A stretch of 64,000 bases of DNA from positions 1 to 64,000 of the forward strand of contig JBKBQT010000006.1 in assembly GCA_046292445.1 (NCBI GenBank), in the 5' to 3' direction. The number at the start of each line of letters is the position of its first letter. The stretch's first letter is position 1. The translations under genes were made by a program, and so were the position numbers. The notes under the pieces were generated by a model. That model saw only the letters and a program-made list of their open reading frames with translations. It made no database searches and was not told the DNA's origin. The stretch is from CALIZF01 sp046292445 (lineage in GTDB: Bacteria > Pseudomonadota > Alphaproteobacteria > Rhodobacterales > Rhodobacteraceae). Below are positions 34,600 to 43,776 of the stretch, piece after piece.

Positions 34600-34916
34600 G
34601 CGTGCGCCTGGTGCTCGAGACGCTGGTGAAGGTGCCGGACGGAGCGGGCGGTTTTGCCGCCGTCTGGCAGCCGCGCGGCACGCTCTGGGCCGAGATGGCG
34701 GCGGGGGCGGGGGGCGAGGCGTTCCGGGGCGAGGTGACCGAGGGGCGCGTGCCCTGGCGCATCCGCGTGCGGGCGGCCCCCGAGGGTGTCCCGTCGCGCC
34801 CGCGCCCGGACGAGCGGTTGCGGCTGGGCACGCGGGTGTTCGTGATCCTGTCGGTCGGCGAGGCGCCGGGCGGGCGGTATCTGACGCTGTTCGCGCGCGA
34901 GGAGGTGGCGGCGTGA
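34596..34916 (+). CDS. GTA gene g7, head closure protein (stopper)
   Basis: Predicted 106-residue protein starting with GTG, overlapping the g6 stop by GTGA. It is beta-rich: VRLVLETLVKVPDGAGGFAA, WQPRGTLWAEMAAG, RGEVTEGRVPWRIRVRAAP and LRLGTRVFVILSVGEA. This matches SPP1 gp16-like head closure proteins, which seal the DNA channel after packaging. No ATG is present at the right place; the overlap supports the GTG. Confidence 0.88.
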   Translation: MSVRLVLETLVKVPDGAGGFAAVWQPRGTLWAEMAAGAGGEAFRGEVTEGRVPWRIRVRAAPEGVPSRPRPDERLRLGTRVFVILSVGEAPGGRYLTLFAREEVAA

Positions 34917-34959
34917 CGGGGCGGGTGGTGCGGCGCGGCGGCGCGATGGAGGGGGCGGG

Positions 34960-35367
34960 ATGAGTTACGCGATGGCGGCGGCGTTGCAGGCGGCGGTCTA
35001 TGACCGGCTGTCGGGGGATGCGGCGCTGGCGGGCCTGGTGGGCGGGGCGGTTTACGATGCCGTCCCGCCCGGCGAGGGGCCGGGCACCTTCGTGCTGCTC
35101 GGCCCGGAGGAGGTGCGCGATGCCTCGGACCGGTCGGGCGCGGGGGCGGAGCACCGGTTCACGGTGAGCGTGGTCAGCCGCAAGGCGGGCTTTGCGGTGG
35201 CCAAGGCGGCGGCGGCGGCGATTTCGGATGCGCTGCTCGGCCCGCCGCTGGCGCTGGCGCGGGGGCGTGTGGCGGGGCTGTGGTTCCTGTCGGCGCGGGC
35301 GCGGCGCGAGGGGGCGGGGGCGGTGCGGCGGATCGACCTCGTGTTCCGGGCGCGCGTCGAGGGGTAG
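34960..35367 (+). CDS. GTA gene g8, tail terminator (DUF3168)
   Basis: Predicted 135-residue protein. It has ALQAAVYDRLSGDAALAGLV, GAVYDAVPPGEGPGTFVLLG, and HRFTVSVVSRKAGFAVAKAA, typical of DUF3168 tail terminator proteins that cap the tail tube at the head end. GGGGGCGGG precedes the start. The gap after this gene (35368-35491) holds GC-rich inverted repeats but no gene. Confidence 0.9.
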   Translation: MSYAMAAALQAAVYDRLSGDAALAGLVGGAVYDAVPPGEGPGTFVLLGPEEVRDASDRSGAGAEHRFTVSVVSRKAGFAVAKAAAAAISDALLGPPLALARGRVAGLWFLSARARREGAGAVRRIDLVFRARVEG

Positions 35368-35491
35368 GGGCGCGTGATGCGCCGGCCCCCTGCCGGCGGG
35401 GGGCAGGCCGGACGGCCATGCCGGTCCGGCGCGACGCCCGGGCGATCGCGGCCGGTCGCGGGCAGGATTTCAATTCACTTCGGAGGCGAAG

Positions 35492-35905
35492 ATGGCGGTG
35501 CAGAACGGCAAGGATCTGCTGTTGAAGGTCGATCTGACCGGCGACAGGCAGTTCGAGACGGTGGCGGGGCTGCGCGCGACGCGGATCAGCTTCAACGCCG
35601 AGACGGTGGATGTCACCTCGCTCGAGAGCGCGGGCGGCTGGCGCGAGCTGCTGGGCGGGGCGGGGGTGAAATCGGCCAGTATCAGCGGCGCCGGCGTGTT
35701 CCGCGATGCGGCGACGGACGAGCGGGCGCGGCAGATCTTTTTCGACGGCGAGGTGCCGGCGTTCCAGATCGTGATCCCCGATTTCGGCGTGGTCGAGGGG
35801 CCGTTCATGATCTCGTCCATCGAATATGCCGGCAGCCACAACGGAGAGGCGACCTATGAGCTGTCGCTGGCCTCGGCCGGTGCCCTGACCTTCACGGCGC
35901 TGTGA
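35492..35905 (+). CDS. GTA gene g9, major tail protein (TP901-1 family)
   Basis: Predicted 137-residue protein. MAVQNGKDLLLKVDLTGDRQ, TVAGLRATRISFNAETVDVT, SLESAGGWRELLGGAGVKSA and FQIVIPDFGVVEGPFMISSI match TP901-1-type tail tube subunits. It forms the tail tube. TTCGGAGGCGAAG precedes the ATG. The stop overlaps the next gene. Confidence 0.94.
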   Translation: MAVQNGKDLLLKVDLTGDRQFETVAGLRATRISFNAETVDVTSLESAGGWRELLGGAGVKSASISGAGVFRDAATDERARQIFFDGEVPAFQIVIPDFGVVEGPFMISSIEYAGSHNGEATYELSLASAGALTFTAL

Positions 35906-36216
35906 TGAACCCCTGGGCGGGCGAGGTGGCGGTGGTGATCGACGGGCGGCGGCATGTCTGCCGCCTGACGCTCGGCGCGCTGGCCGAGATGGAGGCGGCG
36001 CTGGCGGCCGAATCGCTGATCGAGCTGGTCGAGCGGTTCGAGGCGGGCCGGTTCGCGGCGCGCGATGTGCTGGCGGTGCTGGTGGCCGGGCTGCGCGGCG
36101 GCGGCTGGGACGGGACGGCGGCGGACCTTGCGCGCGCCGAGATCGAGGGCGGCGTGGCGGGCGCGGCCCGGGTGGCGGCGCAGCTTCTGGCGCGGGCGTT
36201 CAGCGGGCCGGGCTGA
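35905..36216 (+). CDS. GTA gene g10, tail assembly chaperone-like GTA protein
   Basis: Predicted 103-residue protein beginning MNPWAGEVAVVIDGRRHVCR, followed by LGALAEMEAALAAESLIELV and an Ala-rich C-terminus. It matches the GTA-family protein in this position, probably a tail assembly chaperone. The ATG at 35905 shares one base with the g9 stop; a GTG three bases earlier is possible. Confidence 0.85.
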   Translation: MNPWAGEVAVVIDGRRHVCRLTLGALAEMEAALAAESLIELVERFEAGRFAARDVLAVLVAGLRGGGWDGTAADLARAEIEGGVAGAARVAAQLLARAFSGPG

Positions 36217-36220
36217 TCCG

Positions 36221-36406
36221 ATGGATTGGGCCGGTTTGATGCGGGCGGGGCTGCACGGGCTGGGGCTGACGCCCGATCAGTTCTGGCGGCTGACCCCGTG
36301 GGAATTGCGGGTGATGCTGGGCCTTGGCGCCGAGGCGGCGCCGATGGGGCGGGCGCGGTTCGAGGCGCTGGCGGCGAAATACCCGGATCGGAGGGGCGAT
36401 GGCTGA
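36221..36406 (+). CDS. GTA gene g10.1, small tail assembly chaperone
   Basis: Predicted 61-residue protein: MDWAGLMRAGLHGLGLTPDQ, then FWRLTPWELRVMLGLGAEA. This is the pattern of the TAC family chaperone (former DUF2376), which follows g10 in RcGTA. Starts four bases after the g10 stop and overlaps the tape measure start. Such pairs often work together on the tape measure protein. Confidence 0.85.
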   Translation: MDWAGLMRAGLHGLGLTPDQFWRLTPWELRVMLGLGAEAAPMGRARFEALAAKYPDRRGDG

Positions 36407-37034
36407 GGATTTCGAGGCGCAGGTGGCGGCGCTGGAGGCGACGCTGGGCAGCATGGGCAGTGTCGCGGCGTCGTTCGACGGCGAGTTGCGGCGGATGCGC
36501 GAGAGTTTCAGCGCGACGGGCCGCGAGGCGGCGAGCCTGTCGGCGGGGATCGGGGGCGGCCTGCGGCGGGCCTTCGACGGCCTCGTGTTCGACGGGATGA
36601 AGCTGTCGGATGCGTTGAAGACGGTGGGGCGGTCGATCGTGGATTCGGTCTACCGCACCGCGATGCGGCCGGTGCAGAACGCTTTGGGCGGGGCGGTGGC
36701 CGACCTTCTGGGCGGCATCCTGCCGTTCGAGAAGGGGGGCGCCTTCACGCAGGGGCGGGTGATGCCCTTTGCGCAGGGCGGCATCGTGACCGGGCCGGTC
36801 AGTTTTCCGATGCGCGGCGGGCGCGGCCTGATGGGCGAGGCGGGGCCGGAGGCGATCCTGCCGCTGGCGCGGGGTGCGGACGGGCGGCTGGGTGTGCGGG
36901 CGGGCGGCGGCGGGCGGCCGGTGTCGGTGGTCATGAACGTCTCGACGCCCGATGTGGGCGGCTTCGAGCGCAGTCAGGGGCAGGTCGCGGCGGCGGTCGC
37001 GCGGGCCCTTGCGCGCGGTCAGCGGAACGGGTGA
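36399..37034 (+). CDS. GTA gene g11, tail tape measure protein
   Basis: Predicted 211-residue protein. It has an N-terminal helical region (EDFEAQVAALEATLGSMGSV), SDALKTVGRSIVDSVYRTAM and a Gly-rich C-terminal region FEKGGAFTQGRVMPFAQGGI, RGGRGLMGEAGPEAILPLAR, which is shared by phage tape measure proteins. The length sets tail length; at 211 residues a very short tail is expected, as in RcGTA. The start overlaps g10.1. Confidence 0.92.
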   Translation: MAEDFEAQVAALEATLGSMGSVAASFDGELRRMRESFSATGREAASLSAGIGGGLRRAFDGLVFDGMKLSDALKTVGRSIVDSVYRTAMRPVQNALGGAVADLLGGILPFEKGGAFTQGRVMPFAQGGIVTGPVSFPMRGGRGLMGEAGPEAILPLARGADGRLGVRAGGGGRPVSVVMNVSTPDVGGFERSQGQVAAAVARALARGQRNG

Positions 37035-37037
37035 GCC

Positions 37038-37670
37038 ATGGCGTTTCACGAGGTGCGGTTTCCCGCCAGCCTGAGCTTCGGGTCTGTCGGCGGGCCGGAG
37101 CGGCGGACGGAAATCGTCCGTCTGTCCAACGGGTTCGAGGAGCGCAACACGCCCTGGGCGCATTCGCGGCGGCGCTATGACGCGGGGCTGGGCCTGCGCA
37201 GCCTCGACGATGTGGCGGCGCTGGTGGCGTTTTTCGAGGCGCGGCGGGGGCAGCTTTACGGGTTCCGCTGGAAGGACTGGGCGGATTACCGGTCGGGGCC
37301 GGCGCGGGCGGCGGTGACGCCGTTCGACCAGGTGCTGGGCCTCGGCGACGGAGTGCGGACGGATTTTCCGCTGGTCAAGGTCTATGCCGCCGGGCCCGAG
37401 CCCTATGCGCGGCCCGTGGCCAAGCCGGTTGCGGGGACGGTCGTCGTGGCCGTGGCCGGGCGGCCGGTGGCCGAGGCGGTGGAGTGGGATCTGGACGCGC
37501 GCAGTGGCATCGTCGCGTTCCGCGATGCGGTGCCAGAGGGAGCCGAGGTGACGGCGGGGTTCGAGTTCGACGTGCCGGTGCGCTTCGACACCGACCGCAT
37601 CGCGGTATCGGTCGCCTCGTTCCAGGCGGGCGACGTGCCGCAGGTGCCTGTGGTGGAGATCCGGCTGTGA
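37038..37670 (+). CDS. GTA gene g12, distal tail protein (DUF2460)
   Basis: Predicted 210-residue protein starting MAFHEVRFPASLSFGSVGGP. It has RTEIVRLSNGFEERNTPWAH, SRRRYDAGLGLRSLDDVAAL, EARRGQLYGFRWKDWADYRS, features of the TIGR02217/DUF2460 family. It forms the ring at the tail tip that joins tube and baseplate. The stop overlaps the g13 GTG start. Confidence 0.94.
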   Translation: MAFHEVRFPASLSFGSVGGPERRTEIVRLSNGFEERNTPWAHSRRRYDAGLGLRSLDDVAALVAFFEARRGQLYGFRWKDWADYRSGPARAAVTPFDQVLGLGDGVRTDFPLVKVYAAGPEPYARPVAKPVAGTVVVAVAGRPVAEAVEWDLDARSGIVAFRDAVPEGAEVTAGFEFDVPVRFDTDRIAVSVASFQAGDVPQVPVVEIRL

Positions 37671-38542
37671 GCCTCGGGGCGCATCTGGCGCTGGGGGCGA
37701 CGACGGTCTGCCGGTGCTGGGCGGTCGTGCGGCGGGACGGGGCGGTGTTCGGGTTCACCGATCATGACCGGGATCTCGCGTTCGAGGGGATCGTCTTCCG
37801 CGCCGGGACCGGCCTGACCGCCAAGGCGCTGAGCCAGACGACGGGCCTTGCGGTGGACAATGCCGAGGCGGTCGGGGCGCTGTCGGATGCGTCGGTGACC
37901 GAGGCGGATCTTGCGGCGGGGCGGTTCGACGGGGCCGAGGTGCGGGCCTGGGCGGTCAACTGGGCCGATGTGACGGCCCGGGCGCTGGAGTTCCGCGGGA
38001 CGATCGGCGAGGTGGCGCGGTCGGGCGGGGCGTTCCGGGCGGAGCTGCGCGGGCTGGCCGAGGCGCTCGGCCAGCCGCGCGGGCGGGTGATCCAGCGGCC
38101 CTGTTCGGCAGTGCTGGGCGATGCGCAGTGCCGGGTGGACCTGAGTGCGGCGGGGTATCGGGCGGAGCGGGCGGTCGAGGCGGTCGAGGGCGGGCGGCTG
38201 TTCCGCTGGGACGATTTCGGCGGCTTTGACGACCGCTGGTTCGAGAAGGGGCGTCTCACCGTGCTCACCGGGGCGGCGGCGGGGCTGGTCGGCGTCGTCA
38301 AGGGCGACCAGCTGTCGGCGGCGGGACGGGTGGTGGAGCTGTGGGATGGCCTGCGCGCGCCGGTCGAGCCGGGCGATGCGGTGCGCCTTGAGGCGGGCTG
38401 CGACAAGCGGGCCGAGACCTGCCGGCTCAAGTTCCTCAATTTCCTCAACTTCCGCGGCTTCCCGCATGTGCCGGGCGAGGATTGGCTGACCGCCTATCCG
38501 GTGTCCTCGGGCCGCAACGACGGCGGGAGCCTGACGGGATGA
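37667..38542 (+). CDS. GTA gene g13, baseplate hub protein (DUF2163)
   Basis: Predicted 291-residue protein with a GTG start overlapping the g12 stop. VFGFTDHDRDLAFEGIVFRA, the Cys-containing RPCSAVLGDAQCRVDL, and ACLKF-type end GCDKRAETCRLKFLNFLNFR are diagnostic of DUF2163. In RcGTA the hub carries an iron-sulfur cluster bound by conserved cysteines; Cys pairs are present here too (PCSAVLGDAQC and GCDKRAETC). The stop overlaps g14. Confidence 0.93.
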   Translation: MSLGAHLALGATTVCRCWAVVRRDGAVFGFTDHDRDLAFEGIVFRAGTGLTAKALSQTTGLAVDNAEAVGALSDASVTEADLAAGRFDGAEVRAWAVNWADVTARALEFRGTIGEVARSGGAFRAELRGLAEALGQPRGRVIQRPCSAVLGDAQCRVDLSAAGYRAERAVEAVEGGRLFRWDDFGGFDDRWFEKGRLTVLTGAAAGLVGVVKGDQLSAAGRVVELWDGLRAPVEPGDAVRLEAGCDKRAETCRLKFLNFLNFRGFPHVPGEDWLTAYPVSSGRNDGGSLTG

Positions 38543-38967
38543 GCGTGATCGTGGCCGAGGCGCGGGGCTGGATCGGCACGCCCTATGTGCATCAGGGATC
38601 GGTCCGGGGGGCGGGAGCGGATTGCCTCGGCCTGTTGCGCGGCATCTGGCGTGCGGTGCTGGGGGACGAGCCGGTGGCCGTGCCGCCCTATACGCCCGAC
38701 TGGGGCGAGCCGGCGCGGGACGAGGTGCTGGCACGGGCGGCGGCGCGGTGGCTTTTGCCCAAGGCGCTGGCGGCCGAGGCGCCGGGCGATGTGCTGCTGT
38801 TCCGCATGCGCGACGGCGGCATCGCCAAGCATCTGGGGATCGCGGCCGAGGTCGGGGCGGCGGCGACATTCGTGCATGCCTATACCGGGCATGGGGTGGT
38901 CGAGAGCCCGCTGTCGGCGCCGTGGCGGCGCCGGATCGCGGGGCGTTACGCCTTTCCGGGCGTCTGA
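38539..38967 (+). CDS. GTA gene g14, NlpC/P60 peptidoglycan peptidase
   Basis: Predicted 142-residue protein. The catalytic Cys29 is in GAGADCLGLLRG, a His lies in GGIAKHLGIAAEV and another in ATFVHAYTGHGVVE. It would digest recipient peptidoglycan when GTA injects DNA. The ATG overlaps the g13 stop (ATGA). Size fits RcGTA g14. Confidence 0.93.
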   Translation: MSVIVAEARGWIGTPYVHQGSVRGAGADCLGLLRGIWRAVLGDEPVAVPPYTPDWGEPARDEVLARAAARWLLPKALAAEAPGDVLLFRMRDGGIAKHLGIAAEVGAAATFVHAYTGHGVVESPLSAPWRRRIAGRYAFPGV

Positions 38968-38979
38968 GGGGACAGGGGC

Positions 38980-41900
38980 ATGGCGACGATCCTATTGGCG
39001 GCGGTCGGGGCGGCGGCGGGATCGACCGTCGGCGGCACGGTTCTGGGCCTGACCGGCGCGGTGGTCGGCCGGGCGGTCGGGGCGACGGTCGGGCGGGTGA
39101 TCGACCAGGCGATCCTCGGGCGCGGATCGGCCCCGGTCGAGGTCGGCCGGGTTGAGCGGTTCCGCCTGATGGGCGCCGGCGAGGGCGCGGCGATCCCGCA
39201 GGTCTGGGGCCGGGTGCGGATCGGCGGGCAGGTGATCTGGGCCTCGCGCTTTGCCGAGACGCGGGTGGAGCAGGGGGGCGGCAAGGGCGCGCCGGGGCCG
39301 CGGACGGTGGAATTTTCCTATACCGTGAGCCTTGCGATCGCGCTGTGCGAGGGGCCGGTCTTGCGGGTGGGGCGCGTCTGGGCGGACGGGCAGGAGATCG
39401 GGGCGGGCGATCTCAACCTGCGGATATACCTCGGGGATGAAGATCAGCTGCCCGACCCGAAGATCGCGGCGGTCGAAGGGGCGGGCGAGGCGCCGGCCTA
39501 TCGCGGCGTTGCCTATGTAGTGATCGAGGACCTGGCGCTTGGCCGGTTCGGCAACCGGGTGCCGCAGTTTTCCTTCGAGGTGATCCGGGCGGTGCCGGGC
39601 GGCATGCAGGATGTGGTGCGGGCGGTCGCGCTGATGCCGGGGACGGGCGAATATGCGCTGGCCACGAGCCGGGTGCATGTGGCCGAGGGGCCGGGGGTCA
39701 ACCGGTCGGTCAATGTCAACACGCCGTCCGGGCGGGCCGATGTGCTCGAATCGCTCGACCAGCTCGTGGGCGAGTTGCCGCGGACCGGCGCGCTGAGCCT
39801 GATCGTGAGCTGGTTCGGCGACGATCTGCGCGCCGGCCAGTGCCGCGTGAAGCCGAAGGTCGAGCGGCGGCGCGACGAGGGCGCGGGCCAGCCGTGGCGG
39901 GCGGGCGGCATCCTGCGCAGCGAGGCGGAGGAGCTTGGCGCCCTCGACGGCCGCCCCGTCTATGGCGGCACGCCGTCCGATGCCAGCGTGATCGAGGCGA
40001 TCGCGGCGGCGCGGGCACGGGGCCTTGCGGTGATGTTCTATCCCTTCCTGCTGATGACCCAGCCGGCGGGCAACGGCCTGCCCGACCCCTATGGCGGAGA
40101 CGAGCAGCCCGTCCTGCCCTGGCGCGGGCGGATCACGCTGTCGCTCGCGCCGGGCCGCGAGGGCTCGCCCGACCGCAGCGCGGCGGCCGAGGCCGAGGTG
40201 GCCGCGTTCCTCGGCGCGGCGCAGCCTTCCGACTTTGCGGTGGTGGACGGGCAGGTGGTCTATTCCGGGCCGCCGGACGACTGGGGCTGGCGGCGGTTCG
40301 TGCTGCATTATGCGCATCTGTGCGCGCTCGCGGGCGGGGTCGAGGCGTTCTGCGTCGGCTCGGAACTGCGCGGCCTGACGCAGGTGCGGGGGGCGGGGGA
40401 CAGCTTTCCCTTCGTGGACGGCCTGCGGCAACTCGCGGGCGCGGTGCGCGCCATCCTCGGGCCCGGCTGCAAGATCAGCTATGCCGCCGACTGGTCCGAG
40501 TATTTCGGCTATCAGACCCCGGAGAGCGACCTGCGGTTCCACCTCGATCCGTTCTGGGCGGATGACAATGTCGATTTCATCGGCATCGACAATTACATGC
40601 CGCTGTCGGACTGGCGCGAGGGCGAGGATCACGCCGATCTGGCCGTGGCGCGGTCGATCTACGATCCGGCCTATCTGCGCGGCAATGTTGCGGGGGGTGA
40701 GGGGTTCGACTGGTTCTATGCCAGCGAGGCGGGGCGGGCGGCACAGATCCGCACGCCCATCACCGATGGTGCCTATGGCGAGCCCTGGGTGTTCCGCTAC
40801 AAGGATCTGCGCGGCTGGTGGGAGAATGTGCATCACGACCGGGTGGGCGGGCTTCGCGTGGCCGAGCCGACGGCCTGGGTGCCGCAGTCCAAGCCGTTCT
40901 GGTTCACCGAATACGGCTGCCCGGCGATCGACAAGGGCACCAACCAGCCGAACGTCTTTCTCGACCCCAAGTCGTCCGAAAGCTTTGCCCCCCGCCATTC
41001 GACCGGGCGGCGGGACGATGCGATCCAGCTGGCCTATCTGACCGCGGTCGATGCCCATTGGCGCGACCCGGCCGCAAATCCGCTCTCCGCCGCCTATGGC
41101 GCCCCGATGGTGGACATGACGCGCGCCTTCGTCTGGGCCTGGGATGCGCGGCCGTTCCCGGCCTTTCCGGGCAATGCCGCGCTCTGGGTCGATGCGGCCA
41201 ACTGGGGGCGCGGGCACTGGATCAGCGGGCGGGCAGCGTCGCAGCCGCTCGCCGCCGTGGTGGCGGATATCTGCGCGGCTGGCGGGGTTGCGGCGGATGT
41301 CTCGGGCCTGCACGGGATCGTGCGCGGCTATGCCCGGGCCGAAGTCGGCACGGCACGGGCGGCGCTGCAACCGCTGATGCTCGCCTATGGCTTCGACGCG
41401 CTCGAGCGCGACGGGGCGCTGCGGTTCCGCATGCGGGACGGGCGGGCAGATGCGCGTCTGACGCGGGACGATCTGGCCGAGCACCCTGAGGCGGAGGGCG
41501 ATACCGAACGCCTGCGGGCGGGCGAGGCCGAGATTGCGGGCCGCGTCCGGCTCGGCTTCGTCGAGGCCGAGGCCGATTTCGCCGCCCGCAGCGAAGAGGC
41601 GGTGTTTCCGGGCGACAGCGCCGCAGCGGTCTCGGCCAACGATCTGCCGCTGGTGCTGACCCGGGCCGAGGCGCGCGGGATCACCGAGCGCTGGCTGGCC
41701 GAGGCGCGGGTGGCGCGCGACGGGCTGCGGCTGGCGCTGCCGCCATCGGGGCGAGGGATCGGTGCGGGCGATGTGGTGGATCTGGCGGGTGCGGGCCGGT
41801 TCCGCATCGACCGCGTCGAGGCGGCGGGGGTGCGGCTGTGCGAGGGGGTGCGGATCGATCCGGGCGTCTATCCGCCATCGGATGCCGCCGAGGAACGCGC

Positions 41901-42867
41901 GGTGCCGCGCCCCTTCGTGCCGCCGGTGCCGGTGTTTCCGGTGTTCCTCGACCTGCCGCTCTTGCGCGACGGTGCCGATCCGGTCGCACCCCACATCGCC
42001 GTGGCGGCACTGCCCTGGCCGGGGACGGTCGCGGTCTGGGAGGGCGAGGATGCCGGCGATGCGGGCTTCCGGCTCAACACGCTCGTCGAGGCGCCGGCGA
42101 CGCTCGGGCTGACGCAGGGCCCGCTGGCCGCCGCGCCCCCCGGCCTGTGGGACATGGGCCCGCCGCTGCGCATCGCGCTGAGCCGGGGGAGCCTTGCGGC
42201 GGCAAGCGATGCGGCGGTGCTGGGCGGGGCGAATGTGCTGATGATCGGCGACGGCTCGACCGACCGCTGGGAGGTGCTGCAATTCGCCCGCGCAACGCCC
42301 GTCGCCCCCGGGGTATGGGACATCGCCCGCCGCCTGCGCGGACAGGCGGGGACGGATGCGGTCATGCCGGCGGTCTGGCCGGCCGGTTCGGTCGCGGTGC
42401 TGCTCGATCCGGCGGTCGTGCAGATCGCGCTGCCGGCGGCCGCGCGCGGCCTCGTGCGGCGCTGGCGGATCGGCGCGGCGGCGCGGGGGCTCGACGATCC
42501 GGCGGTGGTGGCGCGGGCGGATGCCTTCGACGGGATCGGCCTGCGTCCCTATGCCCCCGCCCATCTGCGGCGCGAGAGGTTGCCGGGCGGTGACCGGTTC
42601 CGCTGGCTGCGCCGCTCGCGCCTGCCCGAGGCCGACAGCTGGGCCGGCGAGGACGTGCCGCTGGGCGAGGCGGCCGAACGCTATCGCCTGCGGGTGGTCA
42701 GGGAGGGCGCCATCCTGCGCACGGTGGAGCTGACGCAGCCGCAATGGACCTATCCCGCCGCCGACCGCAGCGCGGACGGCGTCGCGGGGCGCTGGACCGT
42801 CGAGGTGGCGCAGCTGTCCGAGCGGTTCGGCGCCGGTCCGGCGCGGCGCCTCATGCTTGTGGACTAG
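38980..42867 (+). CDS. GTA gene g15, baseplate multidomain protein (megatron)
   Basis: Predicted 1295-residue protein. An N-terminal segment ATILLAAVGAAAGSTVGGTV with GRVIDQAILGRG is followed by a phage-tail hub part (RFRLMGAGEGAAIPQVWGRV), the GTA TIM-barrel domain at about residues 420-720 (ISYAADWSEYFGYQTPESDL, DNVDFIGIDNYMPLSDWREG, FWFTEYGCPAIDKGTNQPNV) and a large phage tail-like C-terminal part ending in GAGPARRLMLVD. It recognises the host surface and forms the channel to the periplasm. Last gene of the cluster; cysE follows on the same strand after 85 bases. Confidence 0.96.
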   Translation: MATILLAAVGAAAGSTVGGTVLGLTGAVVGRAVGATVGRVIDQAILGRGSAPVEVGRVERFRLMGAGEGAAIPQVWGRVRIGGQVIWASRFAETRVEQGGGKGAPGPRTVEFSYTVSLAIALCEGPVLRVGRVWADGQEIGAGDLNLRIYLGDEDQLPDPKIAAVEGAGEAPAYRGVAYVVIEDLALGRFGNRVPQFSFEVIRAVPGGMQDVVRAVALMPGTGEYALATSRVHVAEGPGVNRSVNVNTPSGRADVLESLDQLVGELPRTGALSLIVSWFGDDLRAGQCRVKPKVERRRDEGAGQPWRAGGILRSEAEELGALDGRPVYGGTPSDASVIEAIAAARARGLAVMFYPFLLMTQPAGNGLPDPYGGDEQPVLPWRGRITLSLAPGREGSPDRSAAAEAEVAAFLGAAQPSDFAVVDGQVVYSGPPDDWGWRRFVLHYAHLCALAGGVEAFCVGSELRGLTQVRGAGDSFPFVDGLRQLAGAVRAILGPGCKISYAADWSEYFGYQTPESDLRFHLDPFWADDNVDFIGIDNYMPLSDWREGEDHADLAVARSIYDPAYLRGNVAGGEGFDWFYASEAGRAAQIRTPITDGAYGEPWVFRYKDLRGWWENVHHDRVGGLRVAEPTAWVPQSKPFWFTEYGCPAIDKGTNQPNVFLDPKSSESFAPRHSTGRRDDAIQLAYLTAVDAHWRDPAANPLSAAYGAPMVDMTRAFVWAWDARPFPAFPGNAALWVDAANWGRGHWISGRAASQPLAAVVADICAAGGVAADVSGLHGIVRGYARAEVGTARAALQPLMLAYGFDALERDGALRFRMRDGRADARLTRDDLAEHPEAEGDTERLRAGEAEIAGRVRLGFVEAEADFAARSEEAVFPGDSAAAVSANDLPLVLTRAEARGITERWLAEARVARDGLRLALPPSGRGIGAGDVVDLAGAGRFRIDRVEAAGVRLCEGVRIDPGVYPPSDAAEERAVPRPFVPPVPVFPVFLDLPLLRDGADPVAPHIAVAALPWPGTVAVWEGEDAGDAGFRLNTLVEAPATLGLTQGPLAAAPPGLWDMGPPLRIALSRGSLAAASDAAVLGGANVLMIGDGSTDRWEVLQFARATPVAPGVWDIARRLRGQAGTDAVMPAVWPAGSVAVLLDPAVVQIALPAAARGLVRRWRIGAAARGLDDPAVVARADAFDGIGLRPYAPAHLRRERLPGGDRFRWLRRSRLPEADSWAGEDVPLGEAAERYRLRVVREGAILRTVELTQPQWTYPAADRSADGVAGRWTVEVAQLSERFGAGPARRLMLVD

Positions 42868-42952
42868 CCGCGGCCGGCACGGCGGCCGGCGCCCCTTGGC
42901 GCTACGCCCGCCCCGTCCTATGTGCTAAGATGACGCACAGGGAGGACCCGCC

Positions 42953-43765
42953 ATGCCCCAGCACCTGCCGGCCATCGCCGCGCTCGATCCGGTCTGGCAC
43001 CGCATCCGCGACGAGGCGCTCGCCGCCGTCCAGGCCGAGCCGCTGTTCGGCGGCCTCCTGCACGGCAGCATCCTGCATCACGCCTCGCTCGAGGGCGCGC
43101 TGGCCTACCGGTTCGCGCTCAAGCTCGAATGCGCGGACATGAGCTCGCAGCTGCTGCGCGAGATCGCCGATGCCGCGCATGCCGGCGATGCCGCCATCGG
43201 CGAGGCCGCCCGCGCCGACATCGCGGCGGTGTTCGAACGCGATCCGGCCTGCCACCGCATGCTCGAGCCGCTCTTGTACTTCAAGGGTTTCCAGGCCGTG
43301 CAGGCCTACCGCATCGCGCATTGGCTCTGGCGCGAGGGGCGGCGCGATCTGGCCTATTTCGTCCAGATGCGCATGTCCGAGGTGTTCGGCGTCGATATCC
43401 ACCCGGCGGCCCGGATCGGCCGCGGCATCATGATCGACCACGCCCATGCCATCGTCATCGGGGAAACCGCCGTGGTCGGCGACAATGTCTCGATGCTCCA
43501 TTCGGTCACGCTCGGCGGCACCGGCAAGGCGGACGGCGACCGGCATCCCAAGATCGGCGACGGCGTGCTGATCGGCGCGGGGGCCAAGGTGCTGGGCAAT
43601 ATCACGATCGGCGCCTGCTCGCGCGTCGCGGCGGGCTCGGTCGTCCTTCAGGACGTGCCGCCCTGCAAGACGGTCGCGGGCGTGCCCGCCCGGGTGGTCG
43701 GCGAGGCCGGCTGCGCGCAGCCCGCGGTCAGCATGGACCACCGCCTCGCCGCGCCGCTCGGCTGA
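42953..43765 (+). CDS. cysE: Serine O-acetyltransferase
   Basis: Predicted 270-residue protein. The N-terminal helical part (ALDPVWHRIRDEALAAVQAE) is followed by the left-handed beta helix with HPAARIGRGIMIDHAHAIVI, GETAVVGDNVSMLHSVTLGG and GDGVLIGAGAKVLGNITIGA, including the catalytic His/Asp. It makes O-acetylserine, the precursor of cysteine. The same gene is found downstream of the GTA cluster in Rhodobacter capsulatus as I recall. GGGAGGACC precedes the start. It converges with ilvN with only 11 bases between the stops. Confidence 0.95.
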   Translation: MPQHLPAIAALDPVWHRIRDEALAAVQAEPLFGGLLHGSILHHASLEGALAYRFALKLECADMSSQLLREIADAAHAGDAAIGEAARADIAAVFERDPACHRMLEPLLYFKGFQAVQAYRIAHWLWREGRRDLAYFVQMRMSEVFGVDIHPAARIGRGIMIDHAHAIVIGETAVVGDNVSMLHSVTLGGTGKADGDRHPKIGDGVLIGAGAKVLGNITIGACSRVAAGSVVLQDVPPCKTVAGVPARVVGEAGCAQPAVSMDHRLAAPLG

Positions 43766-43776
43766 TCGCGCCCCGC

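Noticed and set aside
38992..42744. 1250-residue minus-strand frame opposite g15
   Set aside because: High GC creates long antisense frames. Its composition (Arg, His, Pro) is not protein-like and g15 is certain.
28931..42867. Cluster as an active prophage
   Set aside because: No integrase, repressor, replication, lysis or attachment site was seen and the gene order is that of a GTA.
42885..42905. Terminator between g15 and cysE
   Set aside because: GCGCC-CCTT-GGCGC is only five pairs and has no T run.
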